Source: Isoalcanivorax indicus (GTDB lineage Bacteria > Pseudomonadota > Gammaproteobacteria > Pseudomonadales > Alcanivoracaceae). From it: DNA of 64,000 nt. The notes under the pieces are model-generated. The model was not told the DNA's origin. It saw only the letters and a list, made by a program, of their open reading frames with translations, and did no database searches. Shown one piece after another: positions 10,513 to 19,714 of the stretch. Within the stretch, counting starts at the first letter, position 1; every line of letters begins with the position of its first letter. The position numbers and the translations under genes were made by a program. The stretch lies in contig NZ_QGMP01000001.1 in assembly GCF_003259185.1 (NCBI RefSeq), positions 2,480,001-2,544,000 on the forward strand, written 5' to 3'.

Positions 10513-10676
10513 TCTCTGCTGGAGAGACACCAACCCGACGAAGTGAGATCACTACAGTCAAAAAAGCCAACCTCGTTCACAGCACCATGCGCTCTGTGAG
10601 GCTGACACCCGCCACCAGCTAAGCCATACTCGAAGCTCTGCCCCCGAGACGCCGTATTCCGCCGGAGCATGCATCA

Positions 10677-11474
10677 ATGATTTCAATTGCCGAACCCACC
10701 AGCGGCTTCCCCACTCTGGTGCGCCAATACAAACGCCTGGTCATCGAACTCACCCGACACATTGAACTCGACGGCACGCCGCTGCACCTCGGCCCCACCG
10801 ATGATGCCACCCGCGCCGGCATGACCCCCGACAGAATCTGGCTGGTCAAAGGCGGCATGCTCAACATGAGCTGCCAGCAGCGCAAACTGTTCACCTGGGA
10901 TGAAGGTGATCTGATCCTCCCCGACGCCGTGGAAGAACCCCGCGCCCGGGATCGCATTACCTTTCACGCCGATGCCGCCGTGCTGCTGGTCGGCTATGAA
11001 ACCCTGCCACTGGTGCGCAGCCTGCTGGCCAACGAAGACAGCGCACGCCTCTGGACACAGCTGCTGATCACCCAGCAAAGCATCCTGCTACGCCTGCTGG
11101 CCGCGCATATAGAAGAAGACCTGCACCCGACACCCGGCTTCGCCTATTTTCAGCCCGGCGACATCATCATCCAGCAAGGTGACGAACCACGGCACGTATA
11201 CAGCCTGTTCGAAGGCGAAGCCGATGTGCTGGTCGACGGCGTCGAAGTGGGCAGCGTCAAGGAAGGCGAAGTGCTGGGTGCCCTGGCGCTACTGACACAT
11301 CAGCCCCGCACCGCCACCGTGCGCGCACGCAGCCGGTGTGCCGTGGTCAAGGTGCCCAAGGATCAGTTCCGCCAGCTGATCCGCTCCAACCCCGCCATGA
11401 TCCAGGGGCTACTCACCGACATGGCCCGGCAGATCGTCCAGCTGAACAGCCAGGTGGTGGCGCTAAAATATTGA
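10677..11474 (+). CDS. Cyclic-nucleotide-binding-domain protein without HTH
   Basis: 265 residues. The C-terminal part (about 150-255) is a cNMP-binding beta-barrel: FAYFQPGDIIIQQGDEPRH, LFEGEADVLVDG, then GEVLGALALLTHQPRTATVRA, which is the phosphate-binding cassette region, and VKVPKDQF. The N-terminal 145 residues also look like a degenerate second barrel (LVKGGMLNM, DEGDLILP). There is no helix-turn-helix after the barrel, so it is not a Crp-type DNA-binding regulator; a signalling or scaffold role is possible. GGAG lies about 9 nt before the ATG. A nearby ATG at 10671 is out of frame and closes at once. Confidence 0.75.
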   Translation: MISIAEPTSGFPTLVRQYKRLVIELTRHIELDGTPLHLGPTDDATRAGMTPDRIWLVKGGMLNMSCQQRKLFTWDEGDLILPDAVEEPRARDRITFHADAAVLLVGYETLPLVRSLLANEDSARLWTQLLITQQSILLRLLAAHIEEDLHPTPGFAYFQPGDIIIQQGDEPRHVYSLFEGEADVLVDGVEVGSVKEGEVLGALALLTHQPRTATVRARSRCAVVKVPKDQFRQLIRSNPAMIQGLLTDMARQIVQLNSQVVALKY

Positions 11475-11555
11475 AAAACAACGCCTTGAAAACTGGTGCC
11501 CGTCTGCGGCTGTGCTAGCCTTTAATGATATCCATAGCCGCACAGGACGCCGCTC

Positions 11556-11948
11556 ATGAAAACCAAGACGTTGATTGCCCGTTCTCTGGCCGTGATCTTT
11601 CTGGCCGTACAAACGCTGATGATGCCCGCCGCACACGCCGCCATGATTGGCACCGATCAGGTGCTGGCGCAGGAACAACGCAGCGCCTATGAAGAGCGCG
11701 TGCTGACGGCCCTCAGCCGCGACGATGCCGCCGATGCCCTGGGACGCTTTGGTGTCAGTGAAGAGCGCATTCAGGATCGTCTGGACCGACTCAGTGACGC
11801 CGAACTGGCCACGCTGGCACAGCAGGCCGATAACCTGCCCGCCGGTGAAGGCGCACTGGGTGTGCTGGTGTTCATTCTGGTCCTGCTGATCCTGCTTGAT
11901 CTGCTCGGCGTTACCAATGTCTTCCCGGCCATCAAGAGTGCCGGTTGA
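11556..11948 (+). CDS. PA2779-family small membrane protein
   Basis: 130 residues. An N-terminal signal sequence (positive MKTKTLIAR, hydrophobic stretch, AHA near residue 30), a charged helical middle with alternating acidic and basic residues (about 35-100), and a C-terminal membrane helix (GVLVFILVLLILLDLLGV). This layout and the neighbour below match the uncharacterised PA2779 family of Pseudomonas. Its stop overlaps the start of the next gene by 4 nt, so the two proteins are probably made together. Function unknown; envelope location is inferred. Confidence 0.8.
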   Translation: MKTKTLIARSLAVIFLAVQTLMMPAAHAAMIGTDQVLAQEQRSAYEERVLTALSRDDAADALGRFGVSEERIQDRLDRLSDAELATLAQQADNLPAGEGALGVLVFILVLLILLDLLGVTNVFPAIKSAG

Positions 11949-12901
11949 AATACGGAGCAGCCTTAACACTGCTGATCATGTTTGCGGCGCTGAGCGGCTG
12001 CCAGAGCCGCGCGCCGCTACCGGACGCAGCGTCGTCGTCCCGGCACATTGATGATGTGCCCTTCTTTCCGCAGGACGATTACCAGTGCGGCCCCGCAGCC
12101 CTCGCCACCGTGCTGGGCCATGCCGGCGTAGAGGTGTCCGCAACCGAACTGGTGGATGAAGTCTGGCTGCCCTCGCGTCAGGGCAGCCTGGCCATGGAGC
12201 TGGTCGCCGCCGCTCGCGCCCGTGACCGGCTGGTCTATCCGGTCACAGGCAGCGACACCCTTTTTGCATCACTGGATGCCGGGCTGCCGGTGCTGGTGAT
12301 GCAGAATCTGGCGCTGCCCCGCTGGCCGCAATGGCACTTTGCCGTGGTCACCGGGTACCGCGACGACGGCCGCACCGTGATCCTGAACACCGACACGCGC
12401 GAGGCACACCCGCAAGCCTGGAACCGTTTTGTGCGCACCTGGGCCCGGGCAGACTATCAAGGCTGGGTGCTGCCAGCGCCGGGGACGCTGCCGTCGTTCG
12501 CCAAACCCCTGACCACCGTGCAGGCCCTGCAGGATCTTTCCGGCAGCGCCGGGGCGGCGGCAGCTGATGCGCACTGGCATACTGCGGCGGCGCGCTGGCC
12601 GGATCATTATCTGGTGCAATTCGGTTACGGCAATCACCTGTGGCAACGTCGTGACCCGCACGCCGCCGTAGCAGCGTGGCAGGCCGCCGCCGAGGCCCGG
12701 CCGGACGCCTTTGCGCCCTGGCATAACCTTGCCCTGGCGTATGCGGGCCTGGGCTGCAGCGACGCCAGTCAGGATGCGCTGTTACAGGCAAGACGCGCCT
12801 CGACCAATGCAGAGTTGCTCGCTGCGCTGGAGCAACGTTTCGCCGACACGCCACCCGTGGACCCTCCACCCGCAGACCGGGGTGCCACGGCGTGCCCATG
12901 A
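11945..12901 (+). CDS. PA2778-like C39-type cysteine peptidase lipoprotein
   Basis: 318 residues, starting at a TTG inside the previous stop (TTGA overlap). A lipobox LSGC gives lipidation at Cys19. Residues about 38-155 form a papain-like C39 domain: catalytic Cys48 in DDYQCGPAAL, His131 in QWHFAVVTGY and Asp150 in LNTD. C39 domains usually cleave double-glycine leaders when fused to ABC exporters; here no exporter is present, so the enzyme is free in the envelope and its substrate is unknown. The C-terminal 110 residues contain helix-turn-helix repeats of TPR type. PA2779 next to it is the likely partner. Confidence 0.85.
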   Translation: MKYGAALTLLIMFAALSGCQSRAPLPDAASSSRHIDDVPFFPQDDYQCGPAALATVLGHAGVEVSATELVDEVWLPSRQGSLAMELVAAARARDRLVYPVTGSDTLFASLDAGLPVLVMQNLALPRWPQWHFAVVTGYRDDGRTVILNTDTREAHPQAWNRFVRTWARADYQGWVLPAPGTLPSFAKPLTTVQALQDLSGSAGAAAADAHWHTAAARWPDHYLVQFGYGNHLWQRRDPHAAVAAWQAAAEARPDAFAPWHNLALAYAGLGCSDASQDALLQARRASTNAELLAALEQRFADTPPVDPPPADRGATACP

Positions 12902-13017
12902 CAAGGTTTCCGAATTTTTGCAGGGCTTTACACCGGATGTGACCCGGATCACCCACAGCCCGTGCGGGCCTGCATAAAGTAGCGATCACAAAAAAGGACC
13001 AACCTGAGGATCACACC

Positions 13018-13812
13018 ATGAAGGTAAATCGCATTGCAGCCATAACGTTCGGCCTGACGGCAGGCGCCGCCGCAACGCTCGCCAGCACTTCAGCCCTGGC
13101 GCAGACCAGTGCCAGTGATGTGCGTCTGTTCCAGAACTACTACTTCGACGCCGTGATTACCGGTACGCCGTACATCGGCGGCCGCGTCTCCTATGTGGAC
13201 TATGACAATGGTCTGGACGCAACAGATATCGATGTCTTCGGTGGCTTCACCGTCAACCCGGACATGGAACTCGAAGCGCAGATCGGCCATCGTCGCGTGT
13301 CCAACGGCAGCAGCGAATCGGGCCTGAAGGATGCCTTCCTCACGGGGCGCTACATGCTCGATATCGACAGCCCGGCAGACGTGGCCATCGGTTCTTATGT
13401 GACCCTGCCGATCGGCAAGGAAGAAGTGGGCCAGGACCGCTTTGATGTCGGCGTCTACGCCGCCAGCCGCTATATCGTGTCACCGCGCGTGACGCTGACC
13501 GGTAATGCATCCTTCCATCTGTTTGATGGCACCGGCCCCGGCAATGACAGCCGCTACAGTGGCCTGCAACTCGGCGCTGGCATGATCTACGGCCTGAGCA
13601 ACGACACGCATCTGGTGGTGGAAGCAGCCTCCGGTCCCACCCGGGGATTCGGCGGCACGCCGACGGCAGGCACCTCGCTGGCGGGCGCCATCAGTGCTGG
13701 TCTGGACCACAACATCGGCGCAGCCCGTGTTCGCGGTGCCCTGATGGTTGGCACCGAAGACAGCCTGTTCGATGACGTCGGTCTGATTGCGGAATTCACT
13801 CTGCCGCTGTAA
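13018..13812 (+). CDS. Secreted outer-membrane beta-barrel-like protein
   Basis: 264 residues. A clear Sec signal peptide (about 28 residues, ending ALA before QTSAS) is followed by alternating polar and hydrophobic beta strands and Gly/Asp/Asn turns (YIGGRVSYVDYDNG, FGGFTVNPDMELEAQIG). It ends in a short amphipathic strand with a terminal leucine. This is the profile of a small outer-membrane barrel, but I recognise no named family. GAGGATC is near the start at the usual distance. Followed by a strong hairpin terminator, so probably a single-gene transcript. Confidence 0.7.
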   Translation: MKVNRIAAITFGLTAGAAATLASTSALAQTSASDVRLFQNYYFDAVITGTPYIGGRVSYVDYDNGLDATDIDVFGGFTVNPDMELEAQIGHRRVSNGSSESGLKDAFLTGRYMLDIDSPADVAIGSYVTLPIGKEEVGQDRFDVGVYAASRYIVSPRVTLTGNASFHLFDGTGPGNDSRYSGLQLGAGMIYGLSNDTHLVVEAASGPTRGFGGTPTAGTSLAGAISAGLDHNIGAARVRGALMVGTEDSLFDDVGLIAEFTLPL

Positions 13813-13843
13813 TGCCCCGCCTGCCCGATCAGGCATGAAAAAC

Positions 13844-13877
13844 AGACCGGCAGCGCCCTGTGGCCTGCCGGTCTTTT
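13844..13877 (+). terminator. Rho-independent terminator after beta-barrel gene
   Basis: A 10-bp perfect stem (13844-13853 with 13865-13874) with an 11-nt loop is followed by a T-run. An A-run precedes the stem. It starts 31 bp after the stop codon. Confidence 0.8.
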
Positions 13878-13951
13878 CATTGGTGTTCCCTGTCCCGATT
13901 TCTGCGATCATGAAGCCGCTGCGACGGATTTGTCAGCCACAGGGAGTTTCC

Positions 13952-16900
13952 ATGATCCGCGTTTCACCCACATCATTTCCGTACTCGCTGGCCTGCTGGC
14001 TCCCGATGCTGCTTCTGTGCCTGATGTCGACCACAGCATCAGGGCTGGGCAGCGAGGACGATTTGCCAGATCGTGATGCCGTGCAGGCGCAAATCGATAC
14101 GCTCGAAGAACGGGAACTGCCCGCTGCGCGCAAACGCCTGATCCAGGAAGATCTGGACCTTACGCTGCAACACCTGCAAGAACGCGCCGACTACCAGGCG
14201 CGGCTGACCCAGACCCGGGAGCGCGCCGAAGTACTGCCCCGGGAGATTCTGTCCACCCGCCAGGCGCTGGCCAGCTTTACCGCTACCGATACCGATGCCC
14301 TGACCGCCTCATTACAGGACGCCGACATCGGCGATGTGGCGGAAGCCCTGTTTTCTCGCCTGACGACGCTGGAACGCCTGCAAGGCGCCCTCGGGCAAGC
14401 CAATACCGATCTGGCCAGCAGCCAGTTATTGCCCGAGCGGGCCCAGGCGGACATCGCCAGCACACTGGCGCGCATGGAGATCGCCCGCGCGGATCTGATT
14501 CGCCTCAATATCAATGACGACGCGCTGGAAAATCAGGCGGCAATCCAGCGGCTGCGTGCAGAAATTGCCGCGCAGGATGCGCGACTGGCCCTGCGTCGTA
14601 CTGAATTGCAGAGCAATCCCGACCGCCAGTCGCTGGCCAACCGCCAGCGTGAACTCCTGCAACGGCGAATTGCCGATCAGGAGCGGGCCATGGATGCTGT
14701 GCAGGCGGTGCTGGATCAGAAGCGCCGCGAACGCACCCAGGCCATTATTCGTGAAGCCCAGGCGCCGCTGGCGAACCTGCCTCCCAGCCCGTTGCTGCAA
14801 GCTGAACTGCGCCGCAACACCCGGTTGGCCGAACGGATCATGGAGGTCACGGAGCAGGTCAATACGCTGATACGCGAAAACGTCTCCCTCGGCTCGCAAC
14901 TGGAGCGCGTCCGGCAACTGGAGCGCACCCTGGTCGAGCAGGTGGCGGCCCTGCAAGGCAGCCTGCTGCTGTCACGCATGCTCTACCAGCAACAACAACA
15001 GCTGCCCAAGCTGGACCCGCGCAGCGCCCGTCAGATCGATGTCGCCGACCTGCGCCTGGAACAGTACCAGCTGGGCGAACAGCGCGAGCAACTGATGCAG
15101 CCCTCGCAGCAAGCGGCGCTGATGTTGCGGCGCAGCGGCGAGACCGGCAATGAGGCGGTAGCTCAGGCGCTGGAGCAGATACTGACCACCCGACTGGAAC
15201 TGATCGAGCAGCTGGAGCCCGAACTGAACCGGCTGTTGAATCTGGCCATCAGTCATCAGGCCACCCACCGGCAATTGCAGTCGGCCAACCGTACCGCCCG
15301 CGACACCATCAGCGAGCAGCTGTTCTGGATGCCCAGCACGCGGCCGTTGAACACCGAAACACTTCGCGCCCTGCCCGCTGCCCTGGTCGCGCAGATCGGC
15401 AGCCTGCTGTCCGCCGAGCCCTGGGTGCAGGCCGCCGAACGCCTGCGGGCGCGCTGGCCCGCGCCAGCACTCGCCCTGATCATGGCCCTGGGCCTGCTGT
15501 GGCGTCGGCCCGCCTTTACCCGCGCGTTGCAAACGCTGAACGAACAGGTCGGCTACCTCAAGCATGACTCGCAGCAGCATACGCCCCGGGCGCTCGGCCT
15601 CATTCTGTTGAAGATCGCCCCGCTGCCGCTGGTTCTGGCGGTCACCGGCCTGACACTGCGCACCGACGACATGCTGGGCGCCACGGTCATTGGCGCCATC
15701 TTGCTGAAGATCGCCATGATCCTGCTGGTGTTCGGTCTGCTGCAACGCCTGCTGGGCAAGAGTGGCGTTGCCGCCAGGCACTTCCGCTGGCCCGACGACA
15801 ACGTGCGTGTGCTGCGCCGTACCATGGCCATGACCGCCCTGATTTTCATCCCGCTCGGCATGGTGATCGCCGTCGGTGAGCAGGCCCCGGAACTGCTCGC
15901 CGAGGACCGCCTCGGCCTGCTGATCATGCTGTGCAGCGGGCCGGCACTGGCCTGGTTGCTGGCGCGCGCCGCCCTACACTACCCGACGCGCCGGCAACTC
16001 AAGGGCGGCCTGGTGCGCGGCACGACGGCAGCGAGCATGGCCGCCATACCGCTGACGCTGACGGTCCTCAGTGCCATCGGCTACCACTACACGGCCATTC
16101 GTCTGGGCGGCCGCCTGGTGGATACTTTCTACATTCTGCTGTTGTGGATTCTGGTCGCCGCCACCGCACGGCGCGGCCTGGCCGTGGCCGCGCGGCGGCT
16201 GGCCTATCGCCGCGCCGTGGCGCGACGAGAGGAGTTGCGCCAGCAGCAACAGACCGCGCGCACCGACAGCGATGCCGGCGAGGCGGTGGAAGAGCCCCCC
16301 CTGGACATGGAGCAGGTCAGCGCCCAGTCATGGCGGCTGACCAATCTGTTCCTGCTGATCACGTTCGGTATCGCCATCTATCTGGTCTGGGCCGACCTGC
16401 TCGGTGCCATGGCCTACCTGGACAATATCGTGCTCTGGCAGCAGGTGATTGGTGAAGGCGAGCAGGCCATGTTCGTGACCACCAGCCTGCGCGACGTGAT
16501 TTTCGCCTTCGCCTTCCTGATGGTGGCGATGATGATGGCGCGCAACCTGCCCGGCTTGCTGGAGGTACTGGTACTGTCCCGGCTGGAACTGAAACCGGGC
16601 AGCGCCTACGCCATCACCTCGATGATGGCCTACACCCTGACCATCGTCGGTCTGGTGGTGGCGCTGGGCAATCTGGGCGTGTCATGGAGCAAGCTGCAAT
16701 GGCTGGTGGCGGCCCTGGGTGTGGGTCTCGGCTTCGGCTTGCAGGCCATCTTTTCCAACTTCGTTTCCGGGATCATCCTGCTGTTCGAACGCCCCATTCG
16801 TATCGGCGATGTCATCACCATCGGAGACTTGTCCGGCACCGTGATGCGCATCCGGATTCGCGCCACAACGATTCGTGATTTCGATCGCAAGGAAATCATC

Positions 16901-17323
16901 GTGCCGAACCAGAAGTTCGTGCAGGAACAATTGATCAACTGGTCACTGAGCGACAACGTCACGCGGCTGGTGCTGAAGATCGGCTTCGCCTACGGCAGCG
17001 ACCTGAAGCGGGCCCACGAAGTGCTGCTCCAGGCGGCGGGCGAAAACGAGCGCGTGCTGCGCGATCCTGCGCCCACCGCCTTTTTCCTCGGCTTCGGTGC
17101 CAGCACGCTGGATCATGAACTGCGCGTGCATGTTGCCGAGCTGGCCGACCGCCTGCCGGTGCAGGATGAGCTGAACCGGCGCATCGACCAGCTGTGCAAG
17201 GAAAACGGTATCGAAATTGCCTTCAGCCAGCTCGACGTGCACATCCGCACCCCGAAAGGCAAGGAGCTGTGCGTGCAGAAAGACGCCGGTCGCGAGCCGC
17301 CCGACGACAACGAGACCCGCTGA
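13952..17323 (+). CDS. Large MscS-type mechanosensitive channel (MscK/MscM-like)
   Basis: 1123 residues. A signal sequence (SLACWLPMLLLCLMSTTASG) leads into a long periplasmic coiled coil (about residues 30-475). After it come roughly ten membrane helices (from about residue 505 to 960) and a C-terminal MscS domain. The MscS pore helix and the linker to the beta domain are seen in the LGVGLGFGLQAIFSNFVSGI stretch, then RPIRIGDVITIGD, and the VPNQKF strand. Channels of this size open on hypo-osmotic shock to release solutes. The frame is open upstream, but ATG 13952 has AGGGAG 6 nt before it and begins the signal peptide. It converges with pbpC, leaving only 3 nt between stop codons. Confidence 0.93.
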   Translation: MIRVSPTSFPYSLACWLPMLLLCLMSTTASGLGSEDDLPDRDAVQAQIDTLEERELPAARKRLIQEDLDLTLQHLQERADYQARLTQTRERAEVLPREILSTRQALASFTATDTDALTASLQDADIGDVAEALFSRLTTLERLQGALGQANTDLASSQLLPERAQADIASTLARMEIARADLIRLNINDDALENQAAIQRLRAEIAAQDARLALRRTELQSNPDRQSLANRQRELLQRRIADQERAMDAVQAVLDQKRRERTQAIIREAQAPLANLPPSPLLQAELRRNTRLAERIMEVTEQVNTLIRENVSLGSQLERVRQLERTLVEQVAALQGSLLLSRMLYQQQQQLPKLDPRSARQIDVADLRLEQYQLGEQREQLMQPSQQAALMLRRSGETGNEAVAQALEQILTTRLELIEQLEPELNRLLNLAISHQATHRQLQSANRTARDTISEQLFWMPSTRPLNTETLRALPAALVAQIGSLLSAEPWVQAAERLRARWPAPALALIMALGLLWRRPAFTRALQTLNEQVGYLKHDSQQHTPRALGLILLKIAPLPLVLAVTGLTLRTDDMLGATVIGAILLKIAMILLVFGLLQRLLGKSGVAARHFRWPDDNVRVLRRTMAMTALIFIPLGMVIAVGEQAPELLAEDRLGLLIMLCSGPALAWLLARAALHYPTRRQLKGGLVRGTTAASMAAIPLTLTVLSAIGYHYTAIRLGGRLVDTFYILLLWILVAATARRGLAVAARRLAYRRAVARREELRQQQQTARTDSDAGEAVEEPPLDMEQVSAQSWRLTNLFLLITFGIAIYLVWADLLGAMAYLDNIVLWQQVIGEGEQAMFVTTSLRDVIFAFAFLMVAMMMARNLPGLLEVLVLSRLELKPGSAYAITSMMAYTLTIVGLVVALGNLGVSWSKLQWLVAALGVGLGFGLQAIFSNFVSGIILLFERPIRIGDVITIGDLSGTVMRIRIRATTIRDFDRKEIIVPNQKFVQEQLINWSLSDNVTRLVLKIGFAYGSDLKRAHEVLLQAAGENERVLRDPAPTAFFLGFGASTLDHELRVHVAELADRLPVQDELNRRIDQLCKENGIEIAFSQLDVHIRTPKGKELCVQKDAGREPPDDNETR

Positions 17324-17326
17324 GGC

Positions 17327-19714
17327 TCAACCGGCACCCGCCGTATCCCGGGCCAGCACCTGCACCCATTGCTCCAGGCGCTGGCCATGCTGGTCCACCA
17401 GCGTGATGCGATGCCAGCCTGGGGGCAGGCGCAAGGCCAGGTCATGGAAATGGCGAGTCTCGGCCTGGAAGCGGTCGTTGATATGCCAGCGCACCGTGGC
17501 GCGCGGGTCGCGGTGCACGGCGCGGAACAGCACCTTGCCCAGCCGACCATCCAGATCCACCGGCACCATCAGGCGGGTGCCGTCCTGTGGATAGAGCAGC
17601 CCCATGACCGGCTCATCGCTGTAATCTGCCAGCCCTTCCAGACAATCGCTGCGCCATGGCGGAGGCGGCGCGTAACCGGGGGTATGGCTGCGCCAGAAGA
17701 AGGCCTGCACCGGGGGCAACTGGAACCAGGCCCGGGGCTGCATATGGGCCGGGCGTTCGCAGCCCGCATGAACACGGTAGCCCTCGGCATCCAGATGCAG
17801 TGTCGTGTAATGCGGCGAGACGCGACTGAAGTGGCTGCCCCGTGGCGCCCGGGCCTCGCGGGTCGGGCAATCGGCCCGAACCAGATAGCCGTCGTCGGCA
17901 CACACCGTCAGTGTCTGCAGCGACTGCACCGGCTCGCGCAGCCACGGCACGGCACCAAGCAGCCCGAACACCTCCAGCATCAGCGGCGCCGCCGCCAGGG
18001 TGCCGGTCAGGTCGGGCACGCCCTGCCCTTCGGCATTGCCGGTCCAGACGCCCACCGTGTAGCGCCCGTTGCTGCCAATCGCCCAGCCGTCGCGCAAGCC
18101 GAAACTGGTGCCGGTTTTCCAGGCAATCGGCTGGCTGGCACCGAACTGGCGCCACAATCCTTCATGGCCAGGCCGCACCACATCGATCAACGCGTCGAGG
18201 GTCAGCCAGCTGGCGCCCTGGCTAAGCACCGGGGTAGTGAGCACCGGTACGTTCGGCGGCGCCGGGCCTGACGGTTGCAACAGTGTCGGCATACGCGGCG
18301 CGTGGCGCACGCCGTCACGGGCGGTGGCGGTCAGGTTCGCGTACAGGCCGGTGAGTTCCCACAGGCTGGCTTCCGAGCCACCGAGGATCAGCGTCAGACC
18401 GTAATCATCCGGCGCCCTGAACAGGGAGGTCAGGCCCAGTCGGCGCAACTGGTCATGGAAGCGGTCCACACCGTAGTCGCGCAGCATACGCACCATGGGC
18501 ACGTTCAGTGAGCGCGCCAGCGCCTCCCGTGCGGGCACGGCGCCGCGATGCAGGCGGTCGAAGTTTTCCGGGCTGTAACCGGCAAACTGGGTCGGGATAT
18601 CGGCCACCAGGGTCTCCGGCAGCAGCAGGCCCTCGTCCAGCATCAGGGCATACAGGAACGGCTTGAGCAGGCTGCCATTGCTGCGCGGACGGCGCACCAG
18701 ATCCAGCATGGCGCCCGGGCGATCTGCCACACCGGCACGATGATTGCCTACATAGGCCTGCACGGTCATGTCGCGGTGGTCCACCACCACCAGCGCCAGA
18801 TCCTGAATGCCCTCGGCCCCCAGTCGGCGGCCATGATGATCGGCCAGCGCACTGACCCGGCTCTGCAAACGACCGTCCAGCGTGGTGCGGTAAATGCCAT
18901 CGCTGGCCGCCGCACTGCGGGTCAGCGTGGCGAGCAGATGCGGCGCTTCACGGGGCAACGGCCGGGGTGCATCGGGCAGCGGCTCTGCCAACGCCAGGCT
19001 CAGTTCCAGATCATCCAGCGCCCCCTGGGCATGCAACCGCTGGAGCAGCCCATCGCGCCGCGCCGCCAGCGCGTCGCGATTGCGCCCGGGGTGCAGCAGC
19101 GCCGGATTATTCGGCAGCACGGCCAGCACCGCCGCCTCGGCCCAGCTCAGGGCTTCCGGCGGACGATCAAAATAACGCCACGCCGCTGCATTGAGCCCCA
19201 CCACATTGCCACCAAACGGCGCATGACTTGCGTACAGGGCCAGCAGCGTGTCCTTGTCATGCCGCCATTCCAGGCGCAGGGCCAGCCAGGCTTCGTACAC
19301 CTTGCTGCGCAGGGTGCGGGCACGCGGCGGGCCTATCTGACGCGCCAGTTGCATGGTCAGTGTGCTGCCGCCGCTGACGACGCGTCCCTGGCGGACGTTA
19401 TCGCGGGCCGCCCGCAGCACCGCCAGGGGGTCCACGCCCGGATGATGGCGAAAACGACGATCCTCGAAGGTGAGCAGTGCCTCGGCAAAGCGTGGCGGCA
19501 CCGACTGCACCGGCGCGAACCGCCATTGCCCGTCTGCCGCAATGGTGGCCGCCAGCAGGCGGCCATCGCGGTCCAGCACCGCTGTGGCATGGGGCGCCTC
19601 GAACAGCGGCGCAGGCAAGGGCCAGCCCAGCAGCACGCCCAGCGACACCAACACGGCCACCACGCCGATCAGCGCGCGGCGCCCCGGACAACGACGACGG
19701 GCCCGGTCAGGCAT
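17327..19714 (-). CDS. pbpC: Penicillin-binding protein 1C
   Basis: 795 residues with PBP1C order: basic tail, membrane anchor (about 14-32), glycosyltransferase domain with the catalytic Glu84 in FEDRRFRHHPG and the GGSTLTMQLAR motif, then a transpeptidase domain with Ser348-Leu-Leu-Lys351, SLN at 402-404 and KTG at 533-535, and the PBP1C-specific C-terminal beta domain (from about 690). All key residues are present, so both activities are predicted. PBP1C works at the inner membrane in wall repair. The ATG overlaps the stop of the alpha-2-macroglobulin gene by one base; this pairing is common, and the two proteins are thought to act together in defence of the periplasm. Confidence 0.96.
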   Translation of the reverse strand: MPDRARRRCPGRRALIGVVAVLVSLGVLLGWPLPAPLFEAPHATAVLDRDGRLLAATIAADGQWRFAPVQSVPPRFAEALLTFEDRRFRHHPGVDPLAVLRAARDNVRQGRVVSGGSTLTMQLARQIGPPRARTLRSKVYEAWLALRLEWRHDKDTLLALYASHAPFGGNVVGLNAAAWRYFDRPPEALSWAEAAVLAVLPNNPALLHPGRNRDALAARRDGLLQRLHAQGALDDLELSLALAEPLPDAPRPLPREAPHLLATLTRSAAASDGIYRTTLDGRLQSRVSALADHHGRRLGAEGIQDLALVVVDHRDMTVQAYVGNHRAGVADRPGAMLDLVRRPRSNGSLLKPFLYALMLDEGLLLPETLVADIPTQFAGYSPENFDRLHRGAVPAREALARSLNVPMVRMLRDYGVDRFHDQLRRLGLTSLFRAPDDYGLTLILGGSEASLWELTGLYANLTATARDGVRHAPRMPTLLQPSGPAPPNVPVLTTPVLSQGASWLTLDALIDVVRPGHEGLWRQFGASQPIAWKTGTSFGLRDGWAIGSNGRYTVGVWTGNAEGQGVPDLTGTLAAAPLMLEVFGLLGAVPWLREPVQSLQTLTVCADDGYLVRADCPTREARAPRGSHFSRVSPHYTTLHLDAEGYRVHAGCERPAHMQPRAWFQLPPVQAFFWRSHTPGYAPPPPWRSDCLEGLADYSDEPVMGLLYPQDGTRLMVPVDLDGRLGKVLFRAVHRDPRATVRWHINDRFQAETRHFHDLALRLPPGWHRITLVDQHGQRLEQWVQVLARDTAGAG

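Larger units (their letters stand above)
10260..10676. other. Gene-free region with hairpin repeat and repeat remnant
   Basis: No credible gene. It holds a short GC-rich sequence also found near 25,600 (10294-10322), a 113-bp long-arm hairpin element (10400-10512) and about 160 bp of AT-richer leader before the next gene. No convincing terminator for the crotonase gene and no clear promoter for the next gene could be assigned. Confidence 0.7.
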
